Assembly: GCA_016169945.1 (NCBI GenBank)
Contig: JADLSH010000128.1
Span: 186,001-250,000 of the forward strand
Length of the DNA: 64,000 nt
Source: Trachythela sp. YZ-2020
Taxonomy: Eukaryota > Cnidaria > Anthozoa > Malacalcyonacea > Clavulariidae
Direction of reading: 5' to 3'
Below, in pieces: positions 7,116-18,054 of the stretch. The translations under genes and the position numbers were made by a program. The notes below the pieces were generated by a model that saw only the letters and a list, made by a program, of their open reading frames with translations, did not search any database and was not told the origin of the DNA. How positions within the stretch are numbered: position 1 is the stretch's first letter; each line of letters begins with the position of its first letter.

Positions 7116-9611
7116 TTAGAAAAGCTGTTCGGGTATGCCTGTTTCCGACTCACCTGAATCAGGATCCAGACCTGCGCCAAAGGACGCCTGGGTTGGCATA
7201 TTCTCTGTGCGGAAAACTTCGGTGATACCTTTTTGGCCTGGATAAACCAGCTTACCGGTACGTGGATTGATTTTGGCTACTTCAATATTGTCCGGTTTAA
7301 AAGGCAAGGCTTCAGGCATATCTTTGAGGGCCACCTTCATAAAGTCTATCCACATTGGCAGTGCCGCATGGCCACCTGTTTCTCTATTACCCAGTGGACG
7401 TAGCTGATCAAACCCCACCCAACAAGTAGTGACTATCTTTGCGTTAAACCCAGAAAACCAGGCATCCTTCTGATCGTTCGTTGTACCCGTCTTACCGGAA
7501 AGATCATTTCGTTTCAGAGCCAACGCCCGCCGACCAGTACCATAGCGGATCACATCACGCATCATCGAGCTCACGATATAAGCATTGGCTGGTTCGATAA
7601 CCTGTTGAGCATATTGGCCACTCTTACTATCCTCACTCTCGTCATTCTGGTCACTCTGGTTCAACGCATCAGGGCAACTGCGACAGACTTGCTTTGACTC
7701 TGTCTGAAAAACAACTTCACCACTGATAGATTCGATGCGATCAATAAAATAAGGTTCGACAAGATAACCGCCATTCGCCAAAACCGTATAACCCCGTGCT
7801 AGCTCCATTGGCGTAATGTCACCACTACCCAAAGATAGAGACAAATCTTTAGGTAAACGCTCCGCATTAAAACCAAACTGGGAAACATACTTAATTGCTT
7901 TTCTGATACCAATAGAGCGTAACAATCTGATGGAGATAAGATTACGTGAATGGATCAGGGCTTCCCTCAGCCTTGTCGGCCCATAGTATTTACCACTGTA
8001 ATTTTCTGGCCGCCAGGTATCTTCCAGACCAGGATCATCAAATACGACAGGCGCATCGTTGACCTGACTGGCAGCAGTAAAACCATTATCGAGTGCAGCC
8101 GAATAGATGAAAGGTTTGAAATTTGATCCGGGTTGGCGACGCGCCTGAATGACCCGGTTAAATTTGCTTCGATTAAAGTCAAAACCACCAGCAAGCGCCA
8201 GCACCGCGCCATTTTCTGGAGAAAGGGAAACCAGTGCTCCCTCAACATCTGGAATCTGACTTAAGCGCCAGACTACTTCTATACTACCCTCGGCTGTACT
8301 ATCCTCAGTCGACTTTTTAGTCTCTTTAACCAGGCGGATCAAATCACCAACCTTGAGAACATCCTGTGCAGATCCCGGTGCACTATCCTGACGATTTTCG
8401 TCAATATAACGTCTCGCCCAGGACATGCCATCCCACTCAACAGTAATCAAACCGACATCTTTTAAATAAACATCAGCACTCTTATCCGCAACCGAGATCA
8501 CCAACCCTGGAGCTAGACCACCCAGCACGGGAAAGTCACCCAGCAAACTGGCCCAATGGTCTTCCGCACTACTTGTTATTTTCTGGTCAAGACTATCTTT
8601 GGCCTGATCTAAACTATCCTCGGCCTGATCAGGACTACTCTCAGCAAGATCAAAATGGTGCTCAGCACCACGATAGCCATGCCGTTTATCGTAGTCCAAC
8701 AGACTTTTACGTAATGCAGCATCCGCTGTTTTTTGTAAACTATCACTGATCGTGGTGTAAACACGGTAGCCGGTGGTATAGGCCTCTTTGCCATATTTTT
8801 CCACCATAAAACTGCGAACCATTTCAGCAATATAGGGTGAGCTGACATCAGTTGTACGACGATGAATTTTTGCGCTTACTGGCGCCTCCACTGCTATTTT
8901 ATAGTCCTCTTCAACAATGAGGTCCAACTCCAGCATTCGACGCAGAACATAATTACGTCTCCTGATCGCTCGCGTGGGATTCGTGATTGGATTCATGGTC
9001 GATGGCGCTTTGGGCAACCCAGCGAGCATCGCCGATTGAGACAAAGTCAATTCCGATAATGGCAAGCCATAATAAAGATCTGAGGCAGCGACAATGCCGT
9101 AGGAGCGGTGGCCCAGGTAAATTTTATTTAGATAAAGCTCGAGAATATCTTCCTTATTTAATTCCCGTTCGATTTTTAATGCCAACAGGATCTCTTTCAA
9201 CTTACGGATATAGGTTTTTTCCGGCGTCAAAAAAAAGTTTCTCGCCACTTGCATGGTGATCGTACTGCCACCCTGCGCTCTTTCACCTGTTTGGATTAAA
9301 AGCACCAGCGCCCGAGCAATACCTTGCCAATCCACACCTGGATGTTCAAAAAAGCGATCATCTTCTGATGCGAGAAAGGCATTCACTAGCGTATCGGGTA
9401 CTTGATCGAAAACCACAGGCCTGCGTCGCTTCTCGCCAAACTCAGACATCAACGAACCTTCACGTGAATAAACGCGTAGTGGCACCTGGAATTGAGCATC
9501 TTGCAAAGTGTCAGTATCAGGCAGACTTGGCCACAGGTAATAAATACCGCCAACAACTGTGACGACACCTAGTAACACCATGATAAATATAAAGTTTATG
9601 AGGAATCTCAT
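7116..9611 (-). CDS. mrcA: Penicillin-binding protein 1A (bifunctional transglycosylase/transpeptidase)
   Basis: A class A PBP that polymerises and cross-links peptidoglycan, anchored by one N-terminal membrane helix. Visible are the transglycosylase motifs EDDRFFEHPGVDWQGIARA and QGGSTITMQVARNFFL, then the transpeptidase SxxK motif in RQPGSNFKPFIYS, SRN, and KTGTTNDQKDAWFSGF. The ATG at 9611 starts just before the hydrophobic segment; an in-frame TTG at 9632 would add seven residues. The region between catalytic domains carries a Ser/Asp/Gln heptapeptide repeat (8583-8651). A second acidic insert containing CRSC lies near the transpeptidase domain. Divergent from pilM. Confidence 0.95.
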   Translation of the reverse strand: MRFLINFIFIMVLLGVVTVVGGIYYLWPSLPDTDTLQDAQFQVPLRVYSREGSLMSEFGEKRRRPVVFDQVPDTLVNAFLASEDDRFFEHPGVDWQGIARALVLLIQTGERAQGGSTITMQVARNFFLTPEKTYIRKLKEILLALKIERELNKEDILELYLNKIYLGHRSYGIVAASDLYYGLPLSELTLSQSAMLAGLPKAPSTMNPITNPTRAIRRRNYVLRRMLELDLIVEEDYKIAVEAPVSAKIHRRTTDVSSPYIAEMVRSFMVEKYGKEAYTTGYRVYTTISDSLQKTADAALRKSLLDYDKRHGYRGAEHHFDLAESSPDQAEDSLDQAKDSLDQKITSSAEDHWASLLGDFPVLGGLAPGLVISVADKSADVYLKDVGLITVEWDGMSWARRYIDENRQDSAPGSAQDVLKVGDLIRLVKETKKSTEDSTAEGSIEVVWRLSQIPDVEGALVSLSPENGAVLALAGGFDFNRSKFNRVIQARRQPGSNFKPFIYSAALDNGFTAASQVNDAPVVFDDPGLEDTWRPENYSGKYYGPTRLREALIHSRNLISIRLLRSIGIRKAIKYVSQFGFNAERLPKDLSLSLGSGDITPMELARGYTVLANGGYLVEPYFIDRIESISGEVVFQTESKQVCRSCPDALNQSDQNDESEDSKSGQYAQQVIEPANAYIVSSMMRDVIRYGTGRRALALKRNDLSGKTGTTNDQKDAWFSGFNAKIVTTCWVGFDQLRPLGNRETGGHAALPMWIDFMKVALKDMPEALPFKPDNIEVAKINPRTGKLVYPGQKGITEVFRTENMPTQASFGAGLDPDSGESETGIPEQLF
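8583..8651 (-). repeat. 21-bp tandem repeat inside the PBP1A gene
   Basis: Three 21-bp units plus six bases, each beginning GATC (the last GACC) on the coding strand, encode consecutive heptads DLAESSP, DQAEDSL and DQAKDSL, then DQ. The units are diverged but clearly related, and the reading frame is kept. They lie in the linker/OB-like region between the transglycosylase and transpeptidase domains. Confidence 0.75.
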
Positions 9612-9855
9612 GTTCGACACACCGATTAGCAAAAATGCATATTAGTCTGGCCTGGTTATTGCTTTCTCACCTCTACAGGCAGGTTTTGAACCTTAATGCA
9701 AAAAATTTAGCCGCCAATACTACAGGATTTTTAGATTTAACCGATACCCCGTAGAAGAGAATCTTTTCATGATCTCATATTTGGAGGCCTGGTTTCAGCA
9801 TTGGGTCGTTTTCAGCCCTGTTCGGCTGGGATTGCAATTTACATATAAAGGGTGA

Positions 9856-10925
<1,070 letters not shown>

Positions 10926-10926
<1 letters not shown>

Positions 10927-11504
10927 TGTCAAAAATTAATCTACTACCCTGGCGCGAAGAAAGACGTGCTGCACGCAAGAAACAATTTATCAGCTCTCTT
11001 GGATTAACCGCTCTTTTAGGTGTTGCTAGTGTCGGTGCAGGTCACATGTATTTCGACAAGCTAATTTCTAATCAGGAAAACAGAAATACTTATCTGGAAC
11101 AGGAAACTTCTGCGTTAGATGAAAAGATCGCCCAAATTAAGGATCTGGAAAAAGAGAAAAGCAGTCTTATCGCACGAATGCGCGCAATCGAGACACTCCA
11201 AACCAGCCGCCCGTTGGTCGTTCACCTGTTTGATGAACTGGTGACCAGTCTCCCTGAAGGTATCTATCTCAATGAGATTCAGCAAAAGGGAGAGGTGCTA
11301 ACCATCCAGGGTACAGCCCAATCCAATGCTCGAGTATCCAACTTCATGCGTAATCTTGAAGCATCTGAATGGCTGACTAATGCCACGCTGGAAATTATCG
11401 AGTCCAGAGATAAAGAAAAAGCTCGTACCAATAAATTCACTCTGCGTATCAATCAGATGCCAGTTCAGGTGGATGATGAAAACGAAGAGGGATCTGAATC
11501 ATGA
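10926..11504 (+). CDS. pilN: Type IV pilus inner-membrane protein PilN
   Basis: The N-terminal INLLPWREERR motif is the conserved PilM-binding peptide. One transmembrane helix follows at about residues 24-42, then a coiled-coil segment and a periplasmic ferredoxin-like domain. Length 192. It pairs with PilO to link PilM to the PilQ secretin. The ATG overlaps the pilM stop, and the gene ends with an ATGA overlap into pilO, so translation is coupled. Confidence 0.95.
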
Positions 11505-12118
11505 ACATGGATGCCATTAACAATCTGGATTTTGAGGATGTTGGCGGTTGGCCAAAACCGATCAAAATCATTGCAGGAACACTGCTATTCGCCTTAATCG
11601 TTGGCGCTGGCTGGTGGTTTCATCACAAAAACCAACAGGAGCAGCTACAAGCCGTGCAGGCTAAAGAAACAGAATTACGCAGCACGTTTGAATTTAAGCA
11701 GAAGAAAGCAGCCAATCTTGAAGCCTTACAACAGCAGTTAGCAGATATTAAACAATCCTTTGGTGATCTGCTGAAGCGTCTCCCAGACAAAACTGAGGTA
11801 GCCGGCCTGCTGGTCGATATCTCCCAGCAAGGTTTGGGCGCTGGCCTGGAGTTTGAATTATTCAAACCCGGTAAAGAGGTCCTTTCAGAGTTTTATGTGG
11901 AATTACCTATCGATATCAAAGTGACGGGGAACTATCACTCTTTTGGACAGTTTGTCAGTGGTGTTGCTGATCTGCCCAGGATTGTTACTCAGCATAATCT
12001 GAAGATATACAGCCAGAAAAGTAATAGCAAGGAACCATTACTGGTGATGGAAGGTACCGCAAAAACCTACCGTTACATGGACGAATCTGATGGAGAAACT
12101 GAGGTAGCAGCACAATGA
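11501..12118 (+). CDS. pilO: Type IV pilus inner-membrane protein PilO
   Basis: A bitopic protein of 205 residues. A short cytoplasmic head is followed by a transmembrane helix at about 22-42, a coiled coil (ETELRSTFEFKQKKAANLEALQ), and a periplasmic domain beginning near PDKTEVAGLLVDISQQG, with FELFKPG and FYVELPIDI typical of PilO. It forms heterodimers with PilN. ATGA overlaps at both ends place it in the same translationally coupled operon. Confidence 0.95.
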   Translation: MNMDAINNLDFEDVGGWPKPIKIIAGTLLFALIVGAGWWFHHKNQQEQLQAVQAKETELRSTFEFKQKKAANLEALQQQLADIKQSFGDLLKRLPDKTEVAGLLVDISQQGLGAGLEFELFKPGKEVLSEFYVELPIDIKVTGNYHSFGQFVSGVADLPRIVTQHNLKIYSQKSNSKEPLLVMEGTAKTYRYMDESDGETEVAAQ

Positions 12119-12663
12119 ATAAGAGACTAATAGTGACGTTAAGTTCTTCTCTTCTACTCAGTGGTTGTGCCACCGAGGACATGGGTAGCCTTAGAGCCTA
12201 TGTTGAGGAAGTGAAAGCACGGCCGGGTGGTTACATAGAACCTCTGCCTGAAATCAAACCAGCAGAACGCTATCTCTATCAATCTGTTGATTCACGCGAT
12301 CCTTTTTCAGCGACCTTCAGTGACGATGACGATACCGAGTCGGTGGTCATTGATTCGGAACAACAACGTACCTTGCTGCGCGAGATACGTGAAAGGAACA
12401 AAGAAGAACTTGAAAGCTTTGAACTGGATGGGCTGCGCATGGTAGGCACCCTCGAGCAATCAAGTTCGCTGTGGGGAATTGTCAAGGATCCTAATGGCAC
12501 GATTTACCGAGTTAAAGAAGGAAATTATCTGGGCAGGAATTACGGAAAAATTCTGTCGATCTCTGAGGAAAAGATTCAATTAAGGGAAATCGTTAAGGAC
12601 TTGCAGGGGGCCTGGGAGGAACGAAAGGCAGCCATCGCAATTACTGACATTGACGAAGCATGA
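12115..12663 (+). CDS. pilP: Type IV pilus lipoprotein PilP
   Basis: An inner-membrane lipoprotein that bridges PilN/PilO to PilQ. A signal peptide ends in a lipobox (LLLSGC, acylated Cys18). After a disordered linker comes the PilP beta-domain: YQSVDSRDPFSATF, LDGLRMVGTLEQSSSLWGIVKDPNGTIYRV and GNYLGRNYGKI. Length 182. Overlaps pilO and pilQ by ATGA on either side. Confidence 0.95.
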   Translation: MNKRLIVTLSSSLLLSGCATEDMGSLRAYVEEVKARPGGYIEPLPEIKPAERYLYQSVDSRDPFSATFSDDDDTESVVIDSEQQRTLLREIRERNKEELESFELDGLRMVGTLEQSSSLWGIVKDPNGTIYRVKEGNYLGRNYGKILSISEEKIQLREIVKDLQGAWEERKAAIAITDIDEA

Positions 12664-14861
12664 CCGAAAAGTCTAGAGGCAATCAAAAAATGAAAACTGA
12701 TGTATCGCTAACCAAGCTAACTATTCCCAGCCCAACAATGGAGCAGGCTATAGACCATTCCGGACACAGGTTGATTAAACCTGTCCTGTTTGGGATATTC
12801 GCCCTGTTGCAAGTGCTGGTTCTTCAAACGGCCATTGCTGCCCCGGTATTAAATGACATGGGGTTTGTCTCCTTGCCAGGAGAACGGATACAGGTCCGCA
12901 TGGATTTCAGTGAAGCGCTGGAGAATGATCCGCTGAGCTTTACGATCGACAATCCATCACGCATTGCTCTGGATTTTCCGGGAACAACTCTGGATCTGCA
13001 GAAGAAAACGCAAGCAGTCGGAATTGGCGCGGCCCACAGTATGGTTGCCGTTGAGGCGGGAGGGCGTACTCGAGTGGTTCTCAACCTCGTTCGCATGGTG
13101 CCCTATGAAGTGAAGGTAAATGGCAATAGCGTTCTGTTGACCTTAGACAGTAATAACAACGGATCAGCAAGATTGCCGGAACCTGCGCCTGTTATCGGCA
13201 CGGCTCCGAGCAAAAATACTATTTTGTCCTCATACGGTCCACACATCAGCAATGTTGATTTTCGCCGGGGCGCACAGGGTGAAGGACGCGTGATGATTAC
13301 GCTGTCTGATCCAACTATCAGTCCAAACATTCGTGAAGAGGGTGGCAAAATCCTGGTTGATTTTGGCAACGTGCATCTACCGGAAAAACTGGATCGTAAG
13401 CTGGACGTACTCGACTTCGCTACGCCGATTAAGGAAGTGGATACCTTCTCCAGAGGCAATGGTGCCCGCATGGTGATCACGCCACAAGGTCATTACGAAC
13501 AATTGGCCTATCAGTCAGACAATCTACTGACTATTGAAGTTAAACCTCTAACCAAGAAAGAAAAGGAAGAGCTTAAGAAAGACAAGTTTGGCTACACAGG
13601 AGACAAGCTCTCGCTTAACTTCCAGAATATTGAAGTCCGAGCAGTACTGCAGTTAATTGCAGACTTCACCAGCCTCAATATGGTCGCCAGTGACACAGTC
13701 GACGGTACCGTGACACTGCGCTTGAAAAATGTTCCCTGGGATCAGGCTCTGGATATTATCCTCAAATCCAAAGGTCTGGGAATGCGTCAGAGTGGCAACG
13801 TTATTATGGTCGCCCCTTCTGAAGAGATCGCAGCCCGAGAAAAACTGGAACTGGAAGCACAGCAACAGCTAGCTGAACTGGCACCTCTGCATACTGAATT
13901 TATGCAGGTCAACTATGCCAAGGCCGAAGATATTGCCAGTCTATTAAAAGACGAAGCAAACAATCTTTTATCTGAACGCGGCAATATCACATTGGATCAG
14001 CGTACAAACACACTACTAGTGCAAGATACGGCTGTTAAGCTGGAAGAAATGCGCAAGGTAATTGTGACTCTGGATATTCCTGTTCGACAGGTACTTATCG
14101 AATCACGAATAGTGATTGCAGATGAGGACTTTTCTAAGGACCTGGGCGTGCAGTTTGGCTTAAGTGCAAACTCTCTAGACCCTGGCAATAGTGTTGGTGC
14201 TGCCATCGGTGGCCGTCGAGGTGGTAACTTTTCTGGCCTGGGTACTTCTTTCCAAACACCTGATGCTGAAGAACACTATATTGTGAATCTACCGGTTGCT
14301 GCAGCTAGCGCTGGTTCGATAGGACTGGCACTGGGTAAGATTGGTAGTCACCTTCTCCATCTGGAACTATCTGCTCTGCAAAGTGAAGGTCGAGGTGAAG
14401 TGGTTTCAAGCCCACGTGTCATTACAGCCAACCAGAAAGAGGCTTTGATTGAACAGGGTACAGAAATTGGATATCTGGAAGCTTCTTCCAGTGGTGCAGC
14501 AACTGTTGCCTTTAAAAAGGCAGTGTTAAGCTTACGCGTGACACCGCAAATCACTCCTGATGATCGTATCATTATGGACCTAGCAGTAAATAAAGATTCT
14601 GTTGGTAATATCATCGCAAATATACCGAGCATTAATACACAAAAGGTTCAAACTCAAGTATTGGTAGACAATGGCGAGACGGTGGTTCTTGGTGGTGTGT
14701 TTGAACATACCCGCCGTGATCAGACCACACGTGTCCCCTTCTTCAGCGAAGTGCCATACGTTGGCTGGATGTTCCGTAACACTCATAAAGAGAACAGTAA
14801 GACAGAGTTGCTGATTTTTGTAACACCTAAAATCCTGCAGGATAGTTTAGCGATTCGTTAA
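12660..14861 (+). CDS. pilQ: Type IV pilus secretin PilQ
   Basis: The outer-membrane channel for the pilus. A long N-terminal region with a hydrophobic stretch (about 42-62, ending AIAAP) acts as signal peptide. Two AMIN peptidoglycan-binding domains follow (about 65-150 and 195-290), then an STN domain (KLSLNFQNIEVRAVLQLIADF), a secretin N domain, and the secretin core with VSSPRVITANQKEALIEQGTEIGY and VLVDNGETVVLGGVFEH. Length 733. The ATG overlaps the pilP stop; an internal ATG (codon 11) is a less likely start. A hairpin terminator follows. Confidence 0.96.
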   Translation: MTEKSRGNQKMKTDVSLTKLTIPSPTMEQAIDHSGHRLIKPVLFGIFALLQVLVLQTAIAAPVLNDMGFVSLPGERIQVRMDFSEALENDPLSFTIDNPSRIALDFPGTTLDLQKKTQAVGIGAAHSMVAVEAGGRTRVVLNLVRMVPYEVKVNGNSVLLTLDSNNNGSARLPEPAPVIGTAPSKNTILSSYGPHISNVDFRRGAQGEGRVMITLSDPTISPNIREEGGKILVDFGNVHLPEKLDRKLDVLDFATPIKEVDTFSRGNGARMVITPQGHYEQLAYQSDNLLTIEVKPLTKKEKEELKKDKFGYTGDKLSLNFQNIEVRAVLQLIADFTSLNMVASDTVDGTVTLRLKNVPWDQALDIILKSKGLGMRQSGNVIMVAPSEEIAAREKLELEAQQQLAELAPLHTEFMQVNYAKAEDIASLLKDEANNLLSERGNITLDQRTNTLLVQDTAVKLEEMRKVIVTLDIPVRQVLIESRIVIADEDFSKDLGVQFGLSANSLDPGNSVGAAIGGRRGGNFSGLGTSFQTPDAEEHYIVNLPVAAASAGSIGLALGKIGSHLLHLELSALQSEGRGEVVSSPRVITANQKEALIEQGTEIGYLEASSSGAATVAFKKAVLSLRVTPQITPDDRIIMDLAVNKDSVGNIIANIPSINTQKVQTQVLVDNGETVVLGGVFEHTRRDQTTRVPFFSEVPYVGWMFRNTHKENSKTELLIFVTPKILQDSLAIR

Positions 14862-14893
14862 GATATTTAAGCTAAAATAACCTGAACAAGTCA

Positions 14894-14925
14894 GGGCGCA
14901 ACCGCAAGGTTTGCGCCCTTTTTTT
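14894..14925 (+). terminator. Rho-independent terminator after pilQ
   Basis: Stem arms GGGCGCAA and TTGCGCCC, with an additional CC/GG pair across a one-base bulge, a GCAA tetraloop and a run of seven T. It closes the pil operon 33 bp after the pilQ stop. Confidence 0.88.
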
Positions 14926-15002
14926 GCCTGAACGACCATCACCGCTTAGCCGATAAAATGGTATGATTGCACGGATATGGATACACAAAGATAATCAGCA
15001 AC

Positions 15003-15527
15003 ATGCCTGCAAACAACAACCTGTTTCTGATCGGCCCTATGGGCTCAGGAAAAAGCACCATAGGTCGGCACCTGGCGAAGCGATTGAAGAAGTCCTTCTA
15101 CGATAGTGATCACGAGATTGAAGATCATACCGGTGCCAGCATATCCCTCATCTTTGATATCGAAGGTGAAGCGGGTTTTCGTGCTCGCGAAAAAAAGATA
15201 ATCGATGAGCTAACACAAAAAGACGATATTGTTCTTGCCACAGGCGGCGGCGGTGTCCTTGCCCCTGAAAACCGAGAACATTTGCGTAGTCGTGGCACAG
15301 TTATTTATCTACATGCCCCTCTCAAAAAACTCGTCTATCGCACCAGTCTGGATAAAAAAAGACCTTTGCTGCAAACCGAAGATCCACGCGAACGGCTACG
15401 CATGATTGTTGAGGAACGTGATCCTCTTTATCGCCAGACTGCAGATTTGATCGTCGAGACCAATGCCCGTACAGTACAACAGGTGGTCAATCACATCGTT
15501 CAACATACTAAAGAGTTCCTCTATTAA
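15003..15527 (+). CDS. aroK: Shikimate kinase
   Basis: Phosphorylates shikimate at O3 in aromatic amino acid synthesis. Walker A GPMGSGKST, shikimate-binding DSDHEIED, GEAGFRAREKKII, the Gly-rich TGGGGVL and the lid with KKRPLL are all visible. ATG at 15003 gives 174 residues, the usual AroK length. The frame is open to a TTG at 14967, but that adds 12 residues before the P-loop strand and is unlikely. It precedes aroB by 55 bp. Confidence 0.94.
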   Translation: MPANNNLFLIGPMGSGKSTIGRHLAKRLKKSFYDSDHEIEDHTGASISLIFDIEGEAGFRAREKKIIDELTQKDDIVLATGGGGVLAPENREHLRSRGTVIYLHAPLKKLVYRTSLDKKRPLLQTEDPRERLRMIVEERDPLYRQTADLIVETNARTVQQVVNHIVQHTKEFLY

Positions 15528-15582
15528 TCCATGAACTCAATCTGTCACGCCCTGAATTAACAGAGGAACCCTTAAAGAAGCA

Positions 15583-16662
15583 ATGAAATCACTCCAAGTC
15601 GAATTAGGTGATCGGTCATACCCGATATTCATAGGTACTGATCTGCTGGATCAACCATCACTATATCGTCCGTATATTCGTGGTGATCAAGTACTTATCG
15701 TCACCAACACCACCATCGCTCCCCTTTATCTGGAAACCGTTAAAAAAGCGCTGTCAGACTACTCTCCTGAAGCGGTGATCTTACCCGATGGTGAGGAATA
15801 CAAAACCCTGGAAACCATGAACCAGGTGATGACAGCCCTGTTGGAAAACAAATACGATCGCAGCGTCAGCTTAATTGCCTTAGGTGGTGGCGTTATTGGC
15901 GATATGACCGGCTTTGCTGCTTCTTGTTATCAACGTGGTGTGGATTTTATTCAGGTACCCACCACACTATTAGCTCAGGTAGATTCCTCTGTTGGCGGCA
16001 AAACAGCCGTCAATCATCCTCTTGGGAAAAACATGATCGGTGCCTTTTACCAACCCCGCTGCGTCATCGCCGATATCAACACTCTGAAAACGCTAGATGA
16101 TCAGCAACTCAGCGCTGGCCTGGCCGAAGTGATCAAGTACGGGATCCTGGGTAATAAAGCTTTTTTTGAATGGCAGGAACAACACATGGCCGATCTGGTT
16201 GATCGTGATCCAGCGGCACTCAGCTACGCTATCGAACGTTCTTGTCTGGACAAGGCTGCAATCGTAGAGCAAGACGAGAAAGAATCCGGTGTACGCGCGT
16301 TACTCAATCTTGGCCATACCTTTGGCCATGCTATCGAAGCGGGTATGGGTTACGGGCAATGGCTACATGGAGAAGCGGTTGCAGCGGGTATGGCCATGGC
16401 GATGGATCTCTCTGAACGCAGTGGTTGGGTAGACAAAGCTGATACTGAGCGCGTTATTAAACTTCTTCAGCAAGCCAGACTGCCGATCAGCGGCCCAAAG
16501 ACACTCTCTCCAAATCAAATGTTGGAGCTTATGTCTGTCGATAAAAAAGCCTCAAAAGGGTTGATCCGATTAATACTTGCTAAAGCTATCGGTGAAACTT
16601 TACTCACCAGCGAATACGATCAGGATCACCTACTGGAAACCCTGACGATGTGTCGCACTTAA
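15583..16662 (+). CDS. aroB: 3-dehydroquinate synthase
   Basis: An NAD-dependent cyclase converting DAHP to 3-dehydroquinate. Motifs present are [64 protein letters not shown] (a long conserved block), and the zinc ligands in [13 protein letters not shown] and [11 protein letters not shown]. Length 359 is standard. AAAGAAG precedes the ATG. Together with aroK it forms the usual gammaproteobacterial shikimate pair. Confidence 0.96.
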   Translation: MKSLQVELGDRSYPIFIGTDLLDQPSLYRPYIRGDQVLIVTNTTIAPLYLETVKKALSDYSPEAVILPDGEEYKTLETMNQVMTALLENKYDRSVSLIALGGGVIGDMTGFAASCYQRGVDFIQVPTTLLAQVDSSVGGKTAVNHPLGKNMIGAFYQPRCVIADINTLKTLDDQQLSAGLAEVIKYGILGNKAFFEWQEQHMADLVDRDPAALSYAIERSCLDKAAIVEQDEKESGVRALLNLGHTFGHAIEAGMGYGQWLHGEAVAAGMAMAMDLSERSGWVDKADTERVIKLLQQARLPISGPKTLSPNQMLELMSVDKKASKGLIRLILAKAIGETLLTSEYDQDHLLETLTMCRT

Positions 16663-16693
16663 CGATGGGCATTCTCCTGGAAAGGCAAGTGTG

Positions 16694-17866
16694 ATGACAG
16701 GAACGATTACTAATACACCTACTCAAGCACTCGCTGTTTATGCCGCATTAGATGAAACATCGCGTGGCAGACAACATAACGAGAAGGATCCCCAATACCG
16801 CTCAACCTTCCAGCGTGATCGTGATCGAATCATTCACTCTTCGGCTTTTCGACGACTTGAATATAAGACTCAGGTGTTCGTCAATCACGAAGGCGATATG
16901 TTCCGAACTCGACTTACCCACTCTTTGGAAGTCGCGCAGATCGCCCGCACTATCGCGCGCGCATTGAGGCTGAATGAAGATCTCGTTGAAGCCATTAGCC
17001 TAGCTCATGATCTGGGACACACACCTTTTGGTCACGCCGGCCAGGATGCCCTGGATGATTGTATGAAGCCATTTGGCGGCTTTGAACATAATCTACAATC
17101 ACTCCGAGTGGTAGAAGTTCTGGAAGAAAAATATCCTGCTTTTAGTGGTTTAAACCTTACTTATGAATCGCGTGAAGGCATTTTGAAGCACTGCAAAAAA
17201 AGCAAAATAGCTGAGTTGGGTGAATTGGGAGAACGCTTTCTCAAAGGTGAGCAACCATCGCTTGAAGCGCAGTTAGTCAATATCGCTGACACCATCGCCT
17301 ACAACAATCACGATGTAGATGATGGCCTACGCTCCGGTTTGATTACTGAAGAACAACTTTGTGAAGTTGCCTTATATCAAAAGCAATATCTGCAAACACA
17401 GAAGAGCTGGCCGGATCTTGATCAAAAGCATCGCAAATACGAAACCATTCGCCTCATGATCAATGAGCTAGTTGTCGACCTGATCACCACAAGCGAGACT
17501 GCCATCGAAAAAGCTAATCCTCAACATATTGATGATGTACGTCAACAAAGTGAACCGTTGATCCACTTTAGTGACGATTTGCGTGTAAAGAATATGGAAA
17601 TGAAACGTTTTTTACGCGATCATCTCTACCATCATTTTCGTGTACATCGTATGACCGTCAAGGCAGCCAGGATCATCAAGGGTCTCTTTGAAGCCTTTAT
17701 GACTGATCCATTACTCCTGCCCCATGATAAAATCGAGCGTAGAGAACTTTCCCGACTCGATAAGCAAGATCTGGCAAGACGGGTGGCAGATTATATTGCA
17801 GGCATGACAGATCGCTATGCCATCCGAGAGTACGAACGTATTTACAACGCAATTGAACTGACGTAG
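16694..17866 (+). CDS. dgt: dGTP triphosphohydrolase-like HD-domain protein
   Basis: An HD-domain hydrolase of deoxynucleoside triphosphates. Conserved segments are [25 protein letters not shown] (first metal His), [15 protein letters not shown] (HD pair), [12 protein letters not shown] and [15 protein letters not shown] (last metal Asp). At 390 residues it belongs to the shorter dGTPase-like group rather than E. coli Dgt (505). ATG at 16694 has GGAAAGG eight bases upstream; GTG at 16691 is possible. It lies between aroB and the AAA/SPOR gene. Confidence 0.92.
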   Translation: MTGTITNTPTQALAVYAALDETSRGRQHNEKDPQYRSTFQRDRDRIIHSSAFRRLEYKTQVFVNHEGDMFRTRLTHSLEVAQIARTIARALRLNEDLVEAISLAHDLGHTPFGHAGQDALDDCMKPFGGFEHNLQSLRVVEVLEEKYPAFSGLNLTYESREGILKHCKKSKIAELGELGERFLKGEQPSLEAQLVNIADTIAYNNHDVDDGLRSGLITEEQLCEVALYQKQYLQTQKSWPDLDQKHRKYETIRLMINELVVDLITTSETAIEKANPQHIDDVRQQSEPLIHFSDDLRVKNMEMKRFLRDHLYHHFRVHRMTVKAARIIKGLFEAFMTDPLLLPHDKIERRELSRLDKQDLARRVADYIAGMTDRYAIREYERIYNAIELT

Positions 17867-18054
17867 TAGAATTGTTTAGTAACAAATCTTAAACTATTTA
17901 GCACTGCCAATATTGCTCCTGTTATTCATCAGAACAGCGATCAACGTGCAGTTTATTTAAGCAATCAATGATCACTTCTGAAAGCACTTTTGACCGTAGT
18001 TAAAATGCCGATCAGAGCTGAGTTAAATCATTAAACTGGATAAAGAGCAAACGC

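Noticed and set aside
9459..9468. TTCACGTGAA core resembling a parS site in the PBP1A gene
   Set aside because: Only the central ten bases match; the outer positions of the 16-bp consensus are wrong, unlike the two perfect sites in recF.
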